Source: JAJDFU01 sp964641965
GTDB lineage: Bacteria > Bacteroidota > Bacteroidia > Chitinophagales > Saprospiraceae
Direction: 5' to 3'
Assembly: GCA_964641965.1 (NCBI GenBank)
Contig: CAZXLD010000008.1
Location: forward strand, 1-64,000
DNA length: 64,000 bases
Made by a program: the position numbers and the translations under genes. Below, piece after piece: positions 17,343 through 26,908 of this stretch. Below the pieces are notes generated by a model. That model searched no databases, was not told where the DNA came from, and saw nothing but the letters and a program-made list of their open reading frames with translations. Position 1 is the first letter of the stretch. Every line of letters begins with the position of its first letter.

Positions 17343-20300
17343 CTACCGCTTGATCACCCTGCGGGTATAGCTTTTCCCGTTGACTAGCCAACGGACCAGA
17401 TATAAGCCTGAGGGTAGCTCACCCATTCGAAAATCAATTCTTTGAGCTTGCCCCGGAGCGACCTTCCGTTTCGAAAGTTGCCTTCCAAAGGCATCAACCA
17501 ATTCGATATAGGCACCTTTGAAGTGGGGTTGGATTTCGATTATCAGCAGATCAGACACCGGATTGGGATACAGTTCGACTGCGTTCAATTCCAATTCTTG
17601 GGTTGAGGTCACAGCTTCCGCAATGAAGGTAGTAGCTTCCGGTATCAATATCTTCTCCTCTTGGTTAAGAGCGGTATCAACCGCTACGACGGTAAACTCA
17701 TAATACTGTCCATGGTCGCCTGTAAAGTCGACTTCCAGATCTGCCGTTTGGGCCCAAAACAGCCAGCTACTGTCCGGGTGCGTTCGGTAGTAGGTATCGT
17801 AATAACGAATACCCGACCCCTGGTCGCCTCCATTCCATGTCAGCTGTACGGTTTGATTTTGGCTAGTATCTGCTAAGGGATTTAACTGGCTAAAGGGAGC
17901 GTGATTGTCTGCTGAAATAATCCAAGTATTGGTGATGATCGGTTCATTGAAATCAAAATAGATGCCGGCGCGATTGCCCACCGATCGTCCTGTATTCAAG
18001 GTATCTAGTACGCGAATGGTGAAAAGAACGGCTCCTGTTCCGCTAATAGAGTCTTTATTCGGAGGTAGAAACCCTTCCAGCGGATGCGTTATCGGAGCTC
18101 CATTTAAAGTATCCAGCGTCAGGAATGACCAAACAAGTTCACTTGTATTTTCTTCAAAAACCACTTCTGTGCGAACTCGGTAGGGCAGAAGGGGGCGCAG
18201 ATCGATAGTATCCAGGTATTCCCTAAAACCGGTTGGGATGGTGTAAAAGCTATCGGCAATGGAATAGCCGACCAAATTCAGGCTATTCAAATCAAATGCC
18301 GATTGGTCCAATGTATCCCTGATTATAACTTCCTTAGCCGGCGCGGTGGCCTCTTCCGGATCATTTTCAAAGCGGATCATGTAGGATAGGGTTCGCTGGG
18401 TATTGAGCCAATTTTTAGTTCCTTGCCCGGTAGGACCGACCTTGTCATTTGGATCTATGGAGCCTACGATCAAGCCGGTGGCATCTTCCTGATCTCGCGG
18501 TGGGTAACAGCTTGGATTGAAAACCGCATTCCCCAAATTATTCAAGTTGACTACCTGGTTGGCAGCAGCCAGTGCCAAACGTGCTGTACCCCCGGTCGCC
18601 AGATCACCCGCACACCCCAGGGCAGTTTGACCTAGCGTTTGAAAGTAGTTCATCGCGTACTCCTCATCCATGTTTACCTCGTAAATCCGATCCACTATTG
18701 GCGAGGCTACTGCATCAATAATACCATAGGCACATCCTACTACGGGAATAAAGCCGATCACGCTGGACAGCAATTGATCATGACAGTCTCCGATCAAATG
18801 TCTGAGTGGGGATCCATACCAGGGGGCATAGGTCCAGGCACGGGCATAGAAAGGACCAAGCTCCCCTGTTTTAACCTGAAAGGCTATCGTACGCGTGCTT
18901 TGAGCGGGAATATTTGGAATAAGGAAAGCGTAGACCTTGGCTTCGTAGGGTTCTCCATACAAGGTGATAATTTCAAAATAATCCGGCATGCTATCCACGA
19001 ATTCAGGAAAAAGCGGATCGATGGGAATTTCCTCAAAGGAAAACGACTCTACTTCGAGGTTGGGAGAAATGGTGATCCAAACCGGTACCCCATGTGCATC
19101 GGTATCACCGTCATTTCCGATCTGAAGGAAAAAATTGGTAGCCAGGTTGGCCAACATAAATTCAGGAACCAGCACATCGGCCCAGGGCTTGGGGCCTACT
19201 GCCTCGATAATCTCAAAGGCTTCCTGTAAAATAAGTTCATCTGTATCGGGGGGCAGAAGTACAATATCCCATAACCCCGTCTGCTGCCCAGCCAGATCAA
19301 AAGTAGCTGCCACAGCATTAAGGCCAGAAAACTCCACTGTACCTTCAATAGGAAAGATCTCAGTGTCGCCAAGGCGCAGAAAAAAAGTAGTCCCAGGTGA
19401 AAAACCGGTTCCAATCAATTGGATGCCTACGGCTCCAGCATTACCCCCTTGGTCCGGAAAGACCTTCTCTACGCCTTGGTCTAGCTCAACCTTTACAGGA
19501 GGGAAATCAAAGATGCCTAAAGTAGGGTGATATTGCTCATTAATAAAATCGAAGCGGCCGGCAATGACCAATTGCTCATCAGTAGCCCCAAAAGCAGAGA
19601 CATTGGCAAAGGCAATATTATTACCTGGTGTGGTTTTGTTAATCCCGATGGTATTGAAGTCGGCCAATATATTTCCTGTAGGAATACTGAGGTAAGCCAA
19701 TCCGCCGACGGGTGCTCCATTCACCTCTGTAAGCCCTTGCCCCGAGATAAACAAGCCATCTCCATAGGGAAAAAGTTGCCCCATTCTCGATGCATTTACC
19801 GTCACATCCCAGGGGATTCTCGACCCCGTTGTGAGATCTACCGCACTGATTCCGTTGATTGGATCTCCATTGAGTGTTTCAAAATTCCCGCTTACAAAAA
19901 CCCGGTCATCCACTGCTTTGACGTTATTGACCAGTCGGAATTGGTGCACTACCGGGTCATTTTCAATCCGGGCTTCCCAATCCACCAGCTGTCCATTGAC
20001 ATCGACTGCCGCCAATTTTCCTTTGAATTCGGCATTCACATTGTTAAAAGGGCCCGCGAAATATAGATAGTTCGTTTCGGGTGAAAAATCCAGTGCAAGA
20101 ATCTCCCCATCCACATCCGGAGCAAAAGGCAGTAGGTTGCCATCCGGGTCCAATGCAGCCAGGCGATTGCGGGTTTGACCATTGATTTCGGTGAAATTGC
20201 CTCCTATGTAAAGTTGGCCGCTTTGTTGATCCAGGGTCATAGGGCTGATCGTTCCATCGGCATTGATTGACCAATCGGGAAGCGGAGCTCCGGTTTGAGG

Positions 20301-21635
20301 ATCTACAGCAGCTAACCTTCCCGCATTCCCCGACATATAGATTCTGTTTCGGACAGGATCAGCGATCAATTCTCTGACACCAAGGAAATTAGTCTGAGGG
20401 GCCCAATCGGTAAGGGTTCCTGATCTCAGATTGAGTGCGAACGCGTTATCCCGCCCCTGATATTGAAAGATTTCAAACTCCCCGCCGAGGAGAAAACCGT
20501 TGCTTGTTTTTTGAATAGTGTGAATCGACCAATTAGGGCGAAGACGCCAGGAAAGGACCTCACCCGAGCTTGTCTGAATCTTGGTTATGTGGGAGACTGT
20601 ATCGTTTCCTACGGTCAAAAAATCACCGCCCATCCACAGGGTATCTCCTTCTAAGAAAAGACTCAGAACCGCGGCATTAGGTTTCGGGTTGAATCCGGAG
20701 AGGACGCCGGCTTTGTTAACGGCTGCGACATTGCTTCTGCTTTCGCCGTTTACGGTTGCAAATTGTCCTCCAAAATACACCTCTGAATCGGAGACGGCTA
20801 TGGCATTTACCTGCTGTCCAAAACCAAAACCAGACACGATTGGTGCCCAGGAAAGTGCTGTATTGGTGCTGAGGTCAAGTGCGAAGAGGACGTCGGGAGC
20901 ATATCCCCCGCCATAGAGGATATCTCCGTCGAGGGTCATAGTATTCACCCACTGTCCGGTTACCGGTGCTAGCGATTGAAAGGTTTTTGTATTCAAATCT
21001 ATGGCGGCTATGCTTTGGGTAGTGGAGTCTCCAACCTTGGAAAACCAGCCTGCTAATAGTAAAGAGGAGTCATGTATCTCAAGGTCAAGAACGCGATTAT
21101 TGGGTTGCAGAAAGTCCGGGTCAATCGTTTGAGTGGTCAAGTCGATAGCTGCCAGATAGGCTCTGGCGGAGTCATTCACTTCGGTAAACGATCCGCCTGC
21201 ATACAACACCCCATCTTTTAAGGCAAGCGTATGCACGGCGTCGTTGAATGCGGGCGTAAACTCCGGATCAATTCTCCAATCGGCGGTTACGTGTACCAGG
21301 TTGGTGTGCGTATTTTGGAGTGGACCCGCTCTTCGGAACTCACCTCCAACAAACCAACCCCCCGCTTCATCTGAAATGATGGTAAATACAGTACCAAAAA
21401 TTGGAGGGAACCGAAGATCGGGTAGGGTGTCTGTGTTAGGAAAGAAGGCTGCTCCTTCCGTTTGATAGCCCACCTGGTCAAAACTGCCGGCAAAGTACAT
21501 TACATTGCCTATTCGGTCCATCGTGTTGATGGATCCATTGGGGGTAATCCCTCGTTCTTGAAGCACTTGAGCACCCAGGTATTGAGCAGTGCCTAGCAAA
21601 AACAGGCCAAAAAGGAAGGAGCGGGAGTTAAACAT
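17343..21635 (-). CDS. Giant T9SS-sorted protein with beta-propeller-like repeats
   Basis: Secreted protein of 1430 residues. An N-terminal signal peptide (MFNSRSFLFGLFLLG, ending near YLGAQ) is followed by about ten repeats of the form YxGGxFxxVNGxxRxxLAAxD (for example LYAGGSFTEVNDSARAYLAA and LYIGGNFTEINGQTRNRLAA), as in DUF5122/delta-60 propellers. Next come an IPT/TIG-like stretch (IQLIGTGFSPGTTF), a cysteine-bearing helical segment near residues 948-1045, a DPNDKVGP-type beta domain, a fibronectin-like region and a type A T9SS sorting domain (VELYPNPVSDLLI to LPSGLYLVRWL and TRRVIKR). The ATG at 21635 begins the signal peptide. Probably cell-surface or released; ligand unknown. The two genes upstream encode a LytTR regulator and its kinase on the same strand, about 130 bp away. 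Confidence 0.85.
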   Translation of the reverse strand: MFNSRSFLFGLFLLGTAQYLGAQVLQERGITPNGSINTMDRIGNVMYFAGSFDQVGYQTEGAAFFPNTDTLPDLRFPPIFGTVFTIISDEAGGWFVGGEFRRAGPLQNTHTNLVHVTADWRIDPEFTPAFNDAVHTLALKDGVLYAGGSFTEVNDSARAYLAAIDLTTQTIDPDFLQPNNRVLDLEIHDSSLLLAGWFSKVGDSTTQSIAAIDLNTKTFQSLAPVTGQWVNTMTLDGDILYGGGYAPDVLFALDLSTNTALSWAPIVSGFGFGQQVNAIAVSDSEVYFGGQFATVNGESRSNVAAVNKAGVLSGFNPKPNAAVLSLFLEGDTLWMGGDFLTVGNDTVSHITKIQTSSGEVLSWRLRPNWSIHTIQKTSNGFLLGGEFEIFQYQGRDNAFALNLRSGTLTDWAPQTNFLGVRELIADPVRNRIYMSGNAGRLAAVDPQTGAPLPDWSINADGTISPMTLDQQSGQLYIGGNFTEINGQTRNRLAALDPDGNLLPFAPDVDGEILALDFSPETNYLYFAGPFNNVNAEFKGKLAAVDVNGQLVDWEARIENDPVVHQFRLVNNVKAVDDRVFVSGNFETLNGDPINGISAVDLTTGSRIPWDVTVNASRMGQLFPYGDGLFISGQGLTEVNGAPVGGLAYLSIPTGNILADFNTIGINKTTPGNNIAFANVSAFGATDEQLVIAGRFDFINEQYHPTLGIFDFPPVKVELDQGVEKVFPDQGGNAGAVGIQLIGTGFSPGTTFFLRLGDTEIFPIEGTVEFSGLNAVAATFDLAGQQTGLWDIVLLPPDTDELILQEAFEIIEAVGPKPWADVLVPEFMLANLATNFFLQIGNDGDTDAHGVPVWITISPNLEVESFSFEEIPIDPLFPEFVDSMPDYFEIITLYGEPYEAKVYAFLIPNIPAQSTRTIAFQVKTGELGPFYARAWTYAPWYGSPLRHLIGDCHDQLLSSVIGFIPVVGCAYGIIDAVASPIVDRIYEVNMDEEYAMNYFQTLGQTALGCAGDLATGGTARLALAAANQVVNLNNLGNAVFNPSCYPPRDQEDATGLIVGSIDPNDKVGPTGQGTKNWLNTQRTLSYMIRFENDPEEATAPAKEVIIRDTLDQSAFDLNSLNLVGYSIADSFYTIPTGFREYLDTIDLRPLLPYRVRTEVVFEENTSELVWSFLTLDTLNGAPITHPLEGFLPPNKDSISGTGAVLFTIRVLDTLNTGRSVGNRAGIYFDFNEPIITNTWIISADNHAPFSQLNPLADTSQNQTVQLTWNGGDQGSGIRYYDTYYRTHPDSSWLFWAQTADLEVDFTGDHGQYYEFTVVAVDTALNQEEKILIPEATTFIAEAVTSTQELELNAVELYPNPVSDLLIIEIQPHFKGAYIELVDAFGRQLSKRKVAPGQAQRIDFRMGELPSGLYLVRWLVNGKSYTRRVIKR

Positions 21636-21764
21636 GCTTGCAGGAAGTTTATGGGGTATACATGAATTCAATTAATCCCATGCAGCCCAGATAGGCAACC
21701 ACGGCTTTACAGTTGGTAGGGCTCCAGGAACACTCGGCTTAGTCAACTTGATAAGTGGGTTATC

Positions 21765-22517
21765 TTATTTTCCAATACCAATTCGCCGCAGAAACTCCTC
21801 TTTCTTTCTTCGTGAAACGTCTATGGTATAATTGGCGGTGAGGACCACCTGCCCACCTTCTCCTCGTATATATTTTTGGATGTGGTCTAAATTGATGAGA
21901 TACGAGTGGTGTACCCTGAAAAAACCGTGATCGCCTACAAGGAGCTCCATTTCCTTGAGGCTTTTGGAAAGCATCAGTTTAGGCCCCTCCACCTGGTAGA
22001 GATGGGTATAACTCCCGTCGGCCTCGCAATAAATAATCTGGTCAAGTGGGATAAAGGAGGTTTCTCCCTGAATGGGCACGGCCAGCTTTTTAAAACTGCT
22101 TTGCCCTCCCTTATAGTTCTGAGCAAGGTAGTTATAAGCAGATTTAGGGTAGACAGCGAATTCGGTTTGATGGCACCGCCGAATCGCTTCAAGCAGATCA
22201 TCCAGGTCGACTGGTTTGAGCAGGTAGTCGAGTGCGCCAAATCGAATAGCTTTGATGGCGTATTGGTCATAGGCAGTGACAAAAATTACGGAGAAGTTGA
22301 CTTCCGGCAGACTCGACAACAAATCAAAGCCGGATTGCTGTGGCATTTGAACATCCAGGAATACCAGGTCTGGCTGGCGGTCCTCAATGAGCTGCCGGCC
22401 ATCTCGTGCTGAAGCTGCTTCACCCACGATTTCAATATCCGGGCAGTAGGTGTCTATCAGTAGGCGGAGGGTTTCCCGCGCATCCGGCTCATCATCGATC
22501 AGGAGGGTTCGGATCAT
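21765..22517 (-). CDS. LytTR-family response regulator
   Basis: Response regulator of 250 residues. The receiver domain starts IRTLLIDDEPDAR, its phosphoacceptor Asp is in DLVFLDVQMP, and the switch and lysine region is VTAYDQYAIKAI to DYLLKPVDL. The C-terminal LytTR DNA-binding domain spans about residues 145-248 (KLAVPIQGETSFIPLDQIIY to DVSRRKKEEFLRRI). It is separated by six bases from the histidine kinase gene upstream, so the pair is a LytS/LytR-type two-component system transcribed together. Target genes are not known; the large secreted protein just downstream is a candidate by position. Confidence 0.93.
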   Translation of the reverse strand: MIRTLLIDDEPDARETLRLLIDTYCPDIEIVGEAASARDGRQLIEDRQPDLVFLDVQMPQQSGFDLLSSLPEVNFSVIFVTAYDQYAIKAIRFGALDYLLKPVDLDDLLEAIRRCHQTEFAVYPKSAYNYLAQNYKGGQSSFKKLAVPIQGETSFIPLDQIIYCEADGSYTHLYQVEGPKLMLSKSLKEMELLVGDHGFFRVHHSYLINLDHIQKYIRGEGGQVVLTANYTIDVSRRKKEEFLRRIGIGK

Positions 22518-22523
22518 ACGTAC

Positions 22524-24527
22524 CTAATTGGCGCAGAAAGGCGCTAGTGGCATTTGAATACGCACCAACGTTCCTGTACTTTCAGAATCTGGTTCTTCCA
22601 GGTTTACGAACTGTAATTCGATTTCGGCCTCCTTTTTTTCTAGCACCTCCAATCGTTCTTTCAATAAACGCAAACCGAATCCGGATGAGTTGGAAGTTGA
22701 AGAAGTTGTAGGTGTTGTTGAATTGGTTTTTAAACCAATCCCATTGTCCTCTACCTCTAACCGGAGTTGTTGATCCTGCTGATAAGCGCGGACCACAATG
22801 ACGCCGGGTTTATTGGTCGGCATGATCCCATGCCAGATGGCATTTTCCACCAGGGGTTGCAATAAAAGAGAGGGGACCATTACCTGATCTAAGATTAAAT
22901 CGGAGTCTAGATCGAAAGAAAAATGGATTTGATTTTTAAAACGCAAGGTTTCCAGTTGGATGTAGTGCTCCAGGAGTTTGAGTTCCTCTTCCAACGAAAT
23001 CAATCCTTGTTCAGCATGTTCCAGAATGGATCGCATGAGTTTGGAAAATTTGCTTAAGTAGCGAGAGGCACTTTCTTTTTCTCCTTTTAAGACCATCAAA
23101 TTGATCGAATTCAGGCAGTTAAATACGAAGTGGGGGTTCATTTGTGCTTGAAGCGCTTTCAGTTTAAGTTCACTCAATTTTTGATTGAATGCAGCTTGTT
23201 GGAGCGCTGTATTTTTTTGTGCCAGCAATTGCTGATTCTTCAACCGCTGTCGCAATAAGTAAATCAAAAGCCCTCCAATAGTGCAGATGAGGATTAAGCC
23301 CGCTCCCAGCGACCATGAAACTGTGGTTTGCCTCGAAGCTTTAAGTTGTTGCACCTCCTTTTCCCTCGAAAGCAAGGTGATTTGTTCTTCTTTGCGTTCG
23401 GTTTCGTACGTGATTTCCAATTCCTCTATCCGGTTGCGATGATTCTCACTTATCAAGCTGTCTTGCCAAAACTCAAACTCTTTTCGATACTCTAATGCTT
23501 GTTTGTAGAACCCCTTATTTTCATAGGCTTCTGCTAATTGTTCATACAAATTTTTCACTTCCAGCAAAAGATTTAATTCATGAGCCAGCTCAAGGGCATT
23601 TTCCAGTCTGGGGATGGCTTGGTCAAAGAGTCCTTGTCGAGCGTACAAGTCACCAATCCCATGCATGGTATACAACATACCTGTTCGATCATCAATAGAT
23701 TCGGCTGTATTGTAGGAAGCTCTATAATAGGGTAGGGCTTCCACATAATTGCCCATCATGCTATATGCCGATGCTATATTGAGCAAGTTGATTCCGGCAT
23801 GGAATTGCTGACCCAGCTTTTGATTGAGTTCATAGGATCTTTGATAGAAGGTAAGAGCTTGCTCAAATTGACCTTGGGCGCGGTGAATTAATCCGAGGTT
23901 ACCTGCCATATGCGCGATTGATATAGAATCTCGGTGCCGCTCTGCGTATCGAAGACCCGCTTCATAGTAGGGTTGGGCGGTGGCGTGATCACCCATAGCC
24001 CAATGTACCATACCAGTGTTGGTATGGCATTTCATGGCGCCGGTAGAGTCTCCGACGGCCAGGTAATAACGCTTGGCCATCAAGTAATCAGCCACTGACT
24101 TATCATACAATCCACCGTAATAATGCAAGATTCCAGATTCCATGTAATAGGTGGCCTGGATATGCTCAAGTTCCGGATTGGCTTGTAGCAGTTTCTTCAC
24201 AGGGGTTAAAGCTAAACGACCTTTGGCCAGTTGCCCCGTCTTCCAGGCTTGATTTGCTTTTTGTAGCTGTACCTCTGCCAGCCAGGCTATACGATCTTGT
24301 TTTTTAGCAATGGCAAACGCTCGTTTAAGATGCGTATCTGCTATAGCACTATCTGATTCAGCGTAGTATTCATATAACTCCAGGTATCCCTTTATGGAAA
24401 GCGTATCGGGTCCCTGCTTTTGCAAAACCCGCAATAAGCTATCGGGATTGAATTGTCCGTTCAAAGGTCCGAAGCTGATTAACCCGAATAGGATTAAGTA
24501 CGGAGCAACTCCTTTGGTAATGTCCAT
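22524..24527 (-). CDS. TPR-containing LytS/YehU-type sensor histidine kinase
   Basis: Membrane kinase of about 667 residues. After a hydrophobic N-terminus, TPR repeats fill residues 30-370 (for example AQPYYEAGLRYAERH, ALTFYQRSYELNQKLG). A coiled coil and one membrane span (SLGAGLILICTIGGLLIYLL) follow. The His_kinase domain has the phosphoacceptor in LQAQMNPHFVFNCLNSI, and the ATPase domain has VENAIWHGI, VEDNGIGL and FGLRLLKERLE. An ATG at 24527 is used; a GTG lies two codons upstream. The periplasmic TPR sensor is common in Bacteroidota. It partners with the LytTR regulator directly downstream; the stimulus is unknown. Confidence 0.92.
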   Translation of the reverse strand: MDITKGVAPYLILFGLISFGPLNGQFNPDSLLRVLQKQGPDTLSIKGYLELYEYYAESDSAIADTHLKRAFAIAKKQDRIAWLAEVQLQKANQAWKTGQLAKGRLALTPVKKLLQANPELEHIQATYYMESGILHYYGGLYDKSVADYLMAKRYYLAVGDSTGAMKCHTNTGMVHWAMGDHATAQPYYEAGLRYAERHRDSISIAHMAGNLGLIHRAQGQFEQALTFYQRSYELNQKLGQQFHAGINLLNIASAYSMMGNYVEALPYYRASYNTAESIDDRTGMLYTMHGIGDLYARQGLFDQAIPRLENALELAHELNLLLEVKNLYEQLAEAYENKGFYKQALEYRKEFEFWQDSLISENHRNRIEELEITYETERKEEQITLLSREKEVQQLKASRQTTVSWSLGAGLILICTIGGLLIYLLRQRLKNQQLLAQKNTALQQAAFNQKLSELKLKALQAQMNPHFVFNCLNSINLMVLKGEKESASRYLSKFSKLMRSILEHAEQGLISLEEELKLLEHYIQLETLRFKNQIHFSFDLDSDLILDQVMVPSLLLQPLVENAIWHGIMPTNKPGVIVVRAYQQDQQLRLEVEDNGIGLKTNSTTPTTSSTSNSSGFGLRLLKERLEVLEKKEAEIELQFVNLEEPDSESTGTLVRIQMPLAPFCAN

Positions 24528-24620
24528 AGGCACTGGAATAATTCACTTTTAAGCCTTCCTATTTACGAAGGTCAGGGAAAAGAGCCTGGATTTGAATGTA
24601 GGCGAAAAACAAAAGTTTCC

Positions 24621-24628
24621 TATTTTTG
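24621..24628 (+). promoter_or_regulatory. TAnnTTTG -7 box upstream of the TPR gene
   Basis: TATTTTTG matches the -7 consensus and is followed by C. It lies about 70 bp before the ATG at 24700. The nearest TTTG upstream (24591) is 26 bp away, longer than the usual spacing. Confidence 0.5.
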
Positions 24629-24699
24629 CGGAGCTTTTTGAGGAGGGTACTTCCTCTTTGTTAAACAATCTTTTAGGACTTAACGGAAGATAGCGATTT

Positions 24700-25389
24700 A
24701 TGGCTAAGCGTAAGCAGGGAAAGAAAGCAGATGAAACCTTAGTAGATATTGTAGAGGTACGGGACCAGACCCAGGATTTTATGGGGCGGTATCAGAACTA
24801 CATATTCGGGGGTTTGGTCGTGGTGGTTTTGATCATCGCGGCTTTTGCCTTTTTGAATTACCGTACCGGAGTTCGAAATCAGGAAGCCGTCGAACAAATG
24901 TTTCAAGCCCAGTTCCAATTCGAGCGCGATTCCTTCGCAGCGGCCCTGACTAATCCGGGTGGCGGATATATGGGTTTTCTGGATATCCTGGATGAATATG
25001 GCGGAACACCTGCCGGGAACACTGCCAACTACTACATCGGCGTTTCCTATCTCAATTTAGGCAAATACGATGCGGCCATTGATTATCTGCAGGACTTCAA
25101 ACCTAAGGATGATATTATGCCTACGATGAAATTCGGAGCGATGGGCGATGCCTATTCTGAATTGAAGGATTTCGATAATGCACTTAAATCTTACAAACGT
25201 GCTGTTTCTGCCGGAGAAGTGGATATGCTCAAAGCCTACTATTTAAAGAAGATCGGCATGCTGCACGAGTATCAAAAGGAATATGCCGAAGCCTTGGAGG
25301 CCTATCAGCAGGTGAAGGATGATTATCCTCTTAGTCCTGAAGGACGAGATATTGATCGATATATTCTGCGCGTAGCTGGAAAGGCTTAA
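24700..25389 (+). CDS. Membrane-anchored tetratricopeptide repeat protein
   Basis: Protein of 229 residues with a charged cytoplasmic head, a single membrane span (YIFGGLVVVVLIIAAFAFLN, residues 31-50) and TPR repeats (ANYYIGVSYLNLGKYDAAID, ALKSYKRAVSAGEVDMLKAY, EALEAYQQVKDDYPLSPEG). This architecture resembles the YfgM/Tetratricopeptide_repeat_2 family, proteins that assist secretion or envelope assembly. The gene has its own terminator before ribH. The precise role is not known. Confidence 0.8.
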   Translation: MAKRKQGKKADETLVDIVEVRDQTQDFMGRYQNYIFGGLVVVVLIIAAFAFLNYRTGVRNQEAVEQMFQAQFQFERDSFAAALTNPGGGYMGFLDILDEYGGTPAGNTANYYIGVSYLNLGKYDAAIDYLQDFKPKDDIMPTMKFGAMGDAYSELKDFDNALKSYKRAVSAGEVDMLKAYYLKKIGMLHEYQKEYAEALEAYQQVKDDYPLSPEGRDIDRYILRVAGKA

Positions 25390-25414
25390 ACTTTAAGTCC
25401 AACAAAACGGTACA

Positions 25415-25450
25415 AAAGAGGTAGCATGTTTAACCAGGCTACCTCTTTTT
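25415..25450 (+). terminator. Rho-independent terminator after the TPR gene
   Basis: Perfect stem aaagaggtagc / gctacctcttt with a 12-nt loop, running into a T tract. It separates the TPR gene from ribH. Confidence 0.9.
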
Positions 25451-25471
25451 AATTTATCAAATTGAAATCTT

Positions 25472-26002
25472 ATGGCGAGTGCCCACCAAAATCTGAGTAC
25501 TTACGACGAGGCAAGTATACCGAACGGAAAGGAATTTAAAATTGGTATTGTAGTAAGTGAATGGAATTCAGAGATTACACATGCTTTGTATTCAGGTTGT
25601 TACGATACGTTACTTAAACATGAGGTTGATCCTGAGCGCATCTATACCATTCAAGTCCCCGGCTCCTTCGAACTTCCGGCCGGCGGCAAGATGATCTATT
25701 CCAAACACAACCCCGACGCGATTGTCTGCTTGGGGTGTGTCATACAAGGAGAGACTCGCCACAATGAATATATCAATCAATCGGTAGCTACCGGCTTGAC
25801 CAATTTGAGTATTGCCTCTGGCACTCCGTTTATTTTTGGAGTGCTCACTCCAAATACCCTGGAACAAGCCCGCGAACGTGCAGGTGGAGTGCATGGTAAC
25901 AAAGGAATAGAAGCCGCAGTCACAGCCCTTCGGATGGCCGGTCTCAAGCAAAAAATGTCTAAAGCTGAAAAGCGAATTGGCTTTAGTAATCGGATAAGTT
26001 AA
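25472..26002 (+). CDS. ribH: 6,7-dimethyl-8-ribityllumazine synthase
   Basis: Lumazine synthase, the penultimate step of riboflavin synthesis, condensing a ribitylaminouracil with 3,4-dihydroxybutanone 4-phosphate. Family motifs are VVSEWNSEITHALYSG, the substrate-binding VPGSFELPAGG, CLGCVIQGETRHNEYI with the catalytic His, and FGVLTPNTLEQARERAGG. At 176 residues it is slightly longer than usual owing to an N-terminal extension. The other rib genes are not here, and no FMN riboswitch is visible upstream. Confidence 0.95.
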   Translation: MASAHQNLSTYDEASIPNGKEFKIGIVVSEWNSEITHALYSGCYDTLLKHEVDPERIYTIQVPGSFELPAGGKMIYSKHNPDAIVCLGCVIQGETRHNEYINQSVATGLTNLSIASGTPFIFGVLTPNTLEQARERAGGVHGNKGIEAAVTALRMAGLKQKMSKAEKRIGFSNRIS

Positions 26003-26021
26003 GTTCCCTATATTAAGTTCC

Positions 26022-26879
26022 ATGAAGGTACACCCTGTCGAAACCGGTTTCTTTAAACTGGACGGAGGAGCCATGTTCGGGATTGTTCCCAAACAGCTTT
26101 GGCAGAAATTGACTCCACCAGACGAAAAGAATTTATGCACCTGGGCCATGCGTTGCCTGTTCATCGAAACAGATGACCGAAAAATTCTGGTGGATACCGG
26201 AATTGGAGATAAACAGGATGCCAAGTTTTACTCCCACTTTCACCCCCATGGAGAAGATAGTCTTTTGGGATCGTTGGATAACCTGGGAGTCGGACCAGAA
26301 GCTATTACGGATGTTTTGTTGACCCACCTTCATTTTGATCATGTAGGAGGAGCCGTAAAACGGAATCCCGATGGTCAACTGGTACCCACTTTTCCAAATG
26401 CGACCTATTGGACGCATAAGAAGCATTACGATTGGGCCAGAAAGCCCAATCCAAGGGAAGCAGCCTCTTTTCTCCCTGAGAATTTCATCCCGCTGGAGGA
26501 AGCCGGCGTTCTTCAATTCATTGACGCAGGGGAGGAGGACTATGAATGGTTGCCAGGTCTGCACGTTCGATTGGTTTATGGGCATACTGAAGCCATGATG
26601 GTCTTACTTATCCATACAGCAGGAAAGACGATGGTTTATTGTGCAGACGTTATGCCTTCCACTTTCCATCTGGGGATGCCTTATGTCATGGGTTATGACT
26701 TGCGGCCACTGGAGACCTTAAAGGAGAAAAAGAGGATCCTGGAAGATGCTTTGGAACTTCAACAACTTCTCATCTTTGAACATGATCCGGTAACCCCTTC
26801 CTGCCTGCTGACCAAAAACGAGAAAGGCCGGATCGTAGCCGGAGGACGGATTTCAATCGCTGAATTTTTAAATCGGTAA
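26022..26879 (+). CDS. Metallo-beta-lactamase-fold hydrolase
   Basis: Protein of 285 residues of the MBL superfamily. The metal-binding motif is THLHFDHVGG, an Asp occurs in VDTGIGDKQDAKF, and later metal ligands fit VYGHTEAMM, YCADVMPS and EHD. The layout is that of the AHL-lactonase/glyoxalase-II-like branch that hydrolyses esters or lactones. It begins 20 bp after ribH and may be co-transcribed. Substrate unknown; a quorum-quenching role should not be assumed. Confidence 0.85.
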   Translation: MKVHPVETGFFKLDGGAMFGIVPKQLWQKLTPPDEKNLCTWAMRCLFIETDDRKILVDTGIGDKQDAKFYSHFHPHGEDSLLGSLDNLGVGPEAITDVLLTHLHFDHVGGAVKRNPDGQLVPTFPNATYWTHKKHYDWARKPNPREAASFLPENFIPLEEAGVLQFIDAGEEDYEWLPGLHVRLVYGHTEAMMVLLIHTAGKTMVYCADVMPSTFHLGMPYVMGYDLRPLETLKEKKRILEDALELQQLLIFEHDPVTPSCLLTKNEKGRIVAGGRISIAEFLNR

Positions 26880-26908
26880 TCCTCAGCGATTGAAATCCAG
26901 GGTCTAAT

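Noticed and set aside
25389..25471. FMN riboswitch before ribH
   Set aside because: The only structure there is a simple terminator hairpin; no RFN-type multi-stem fold is visible.
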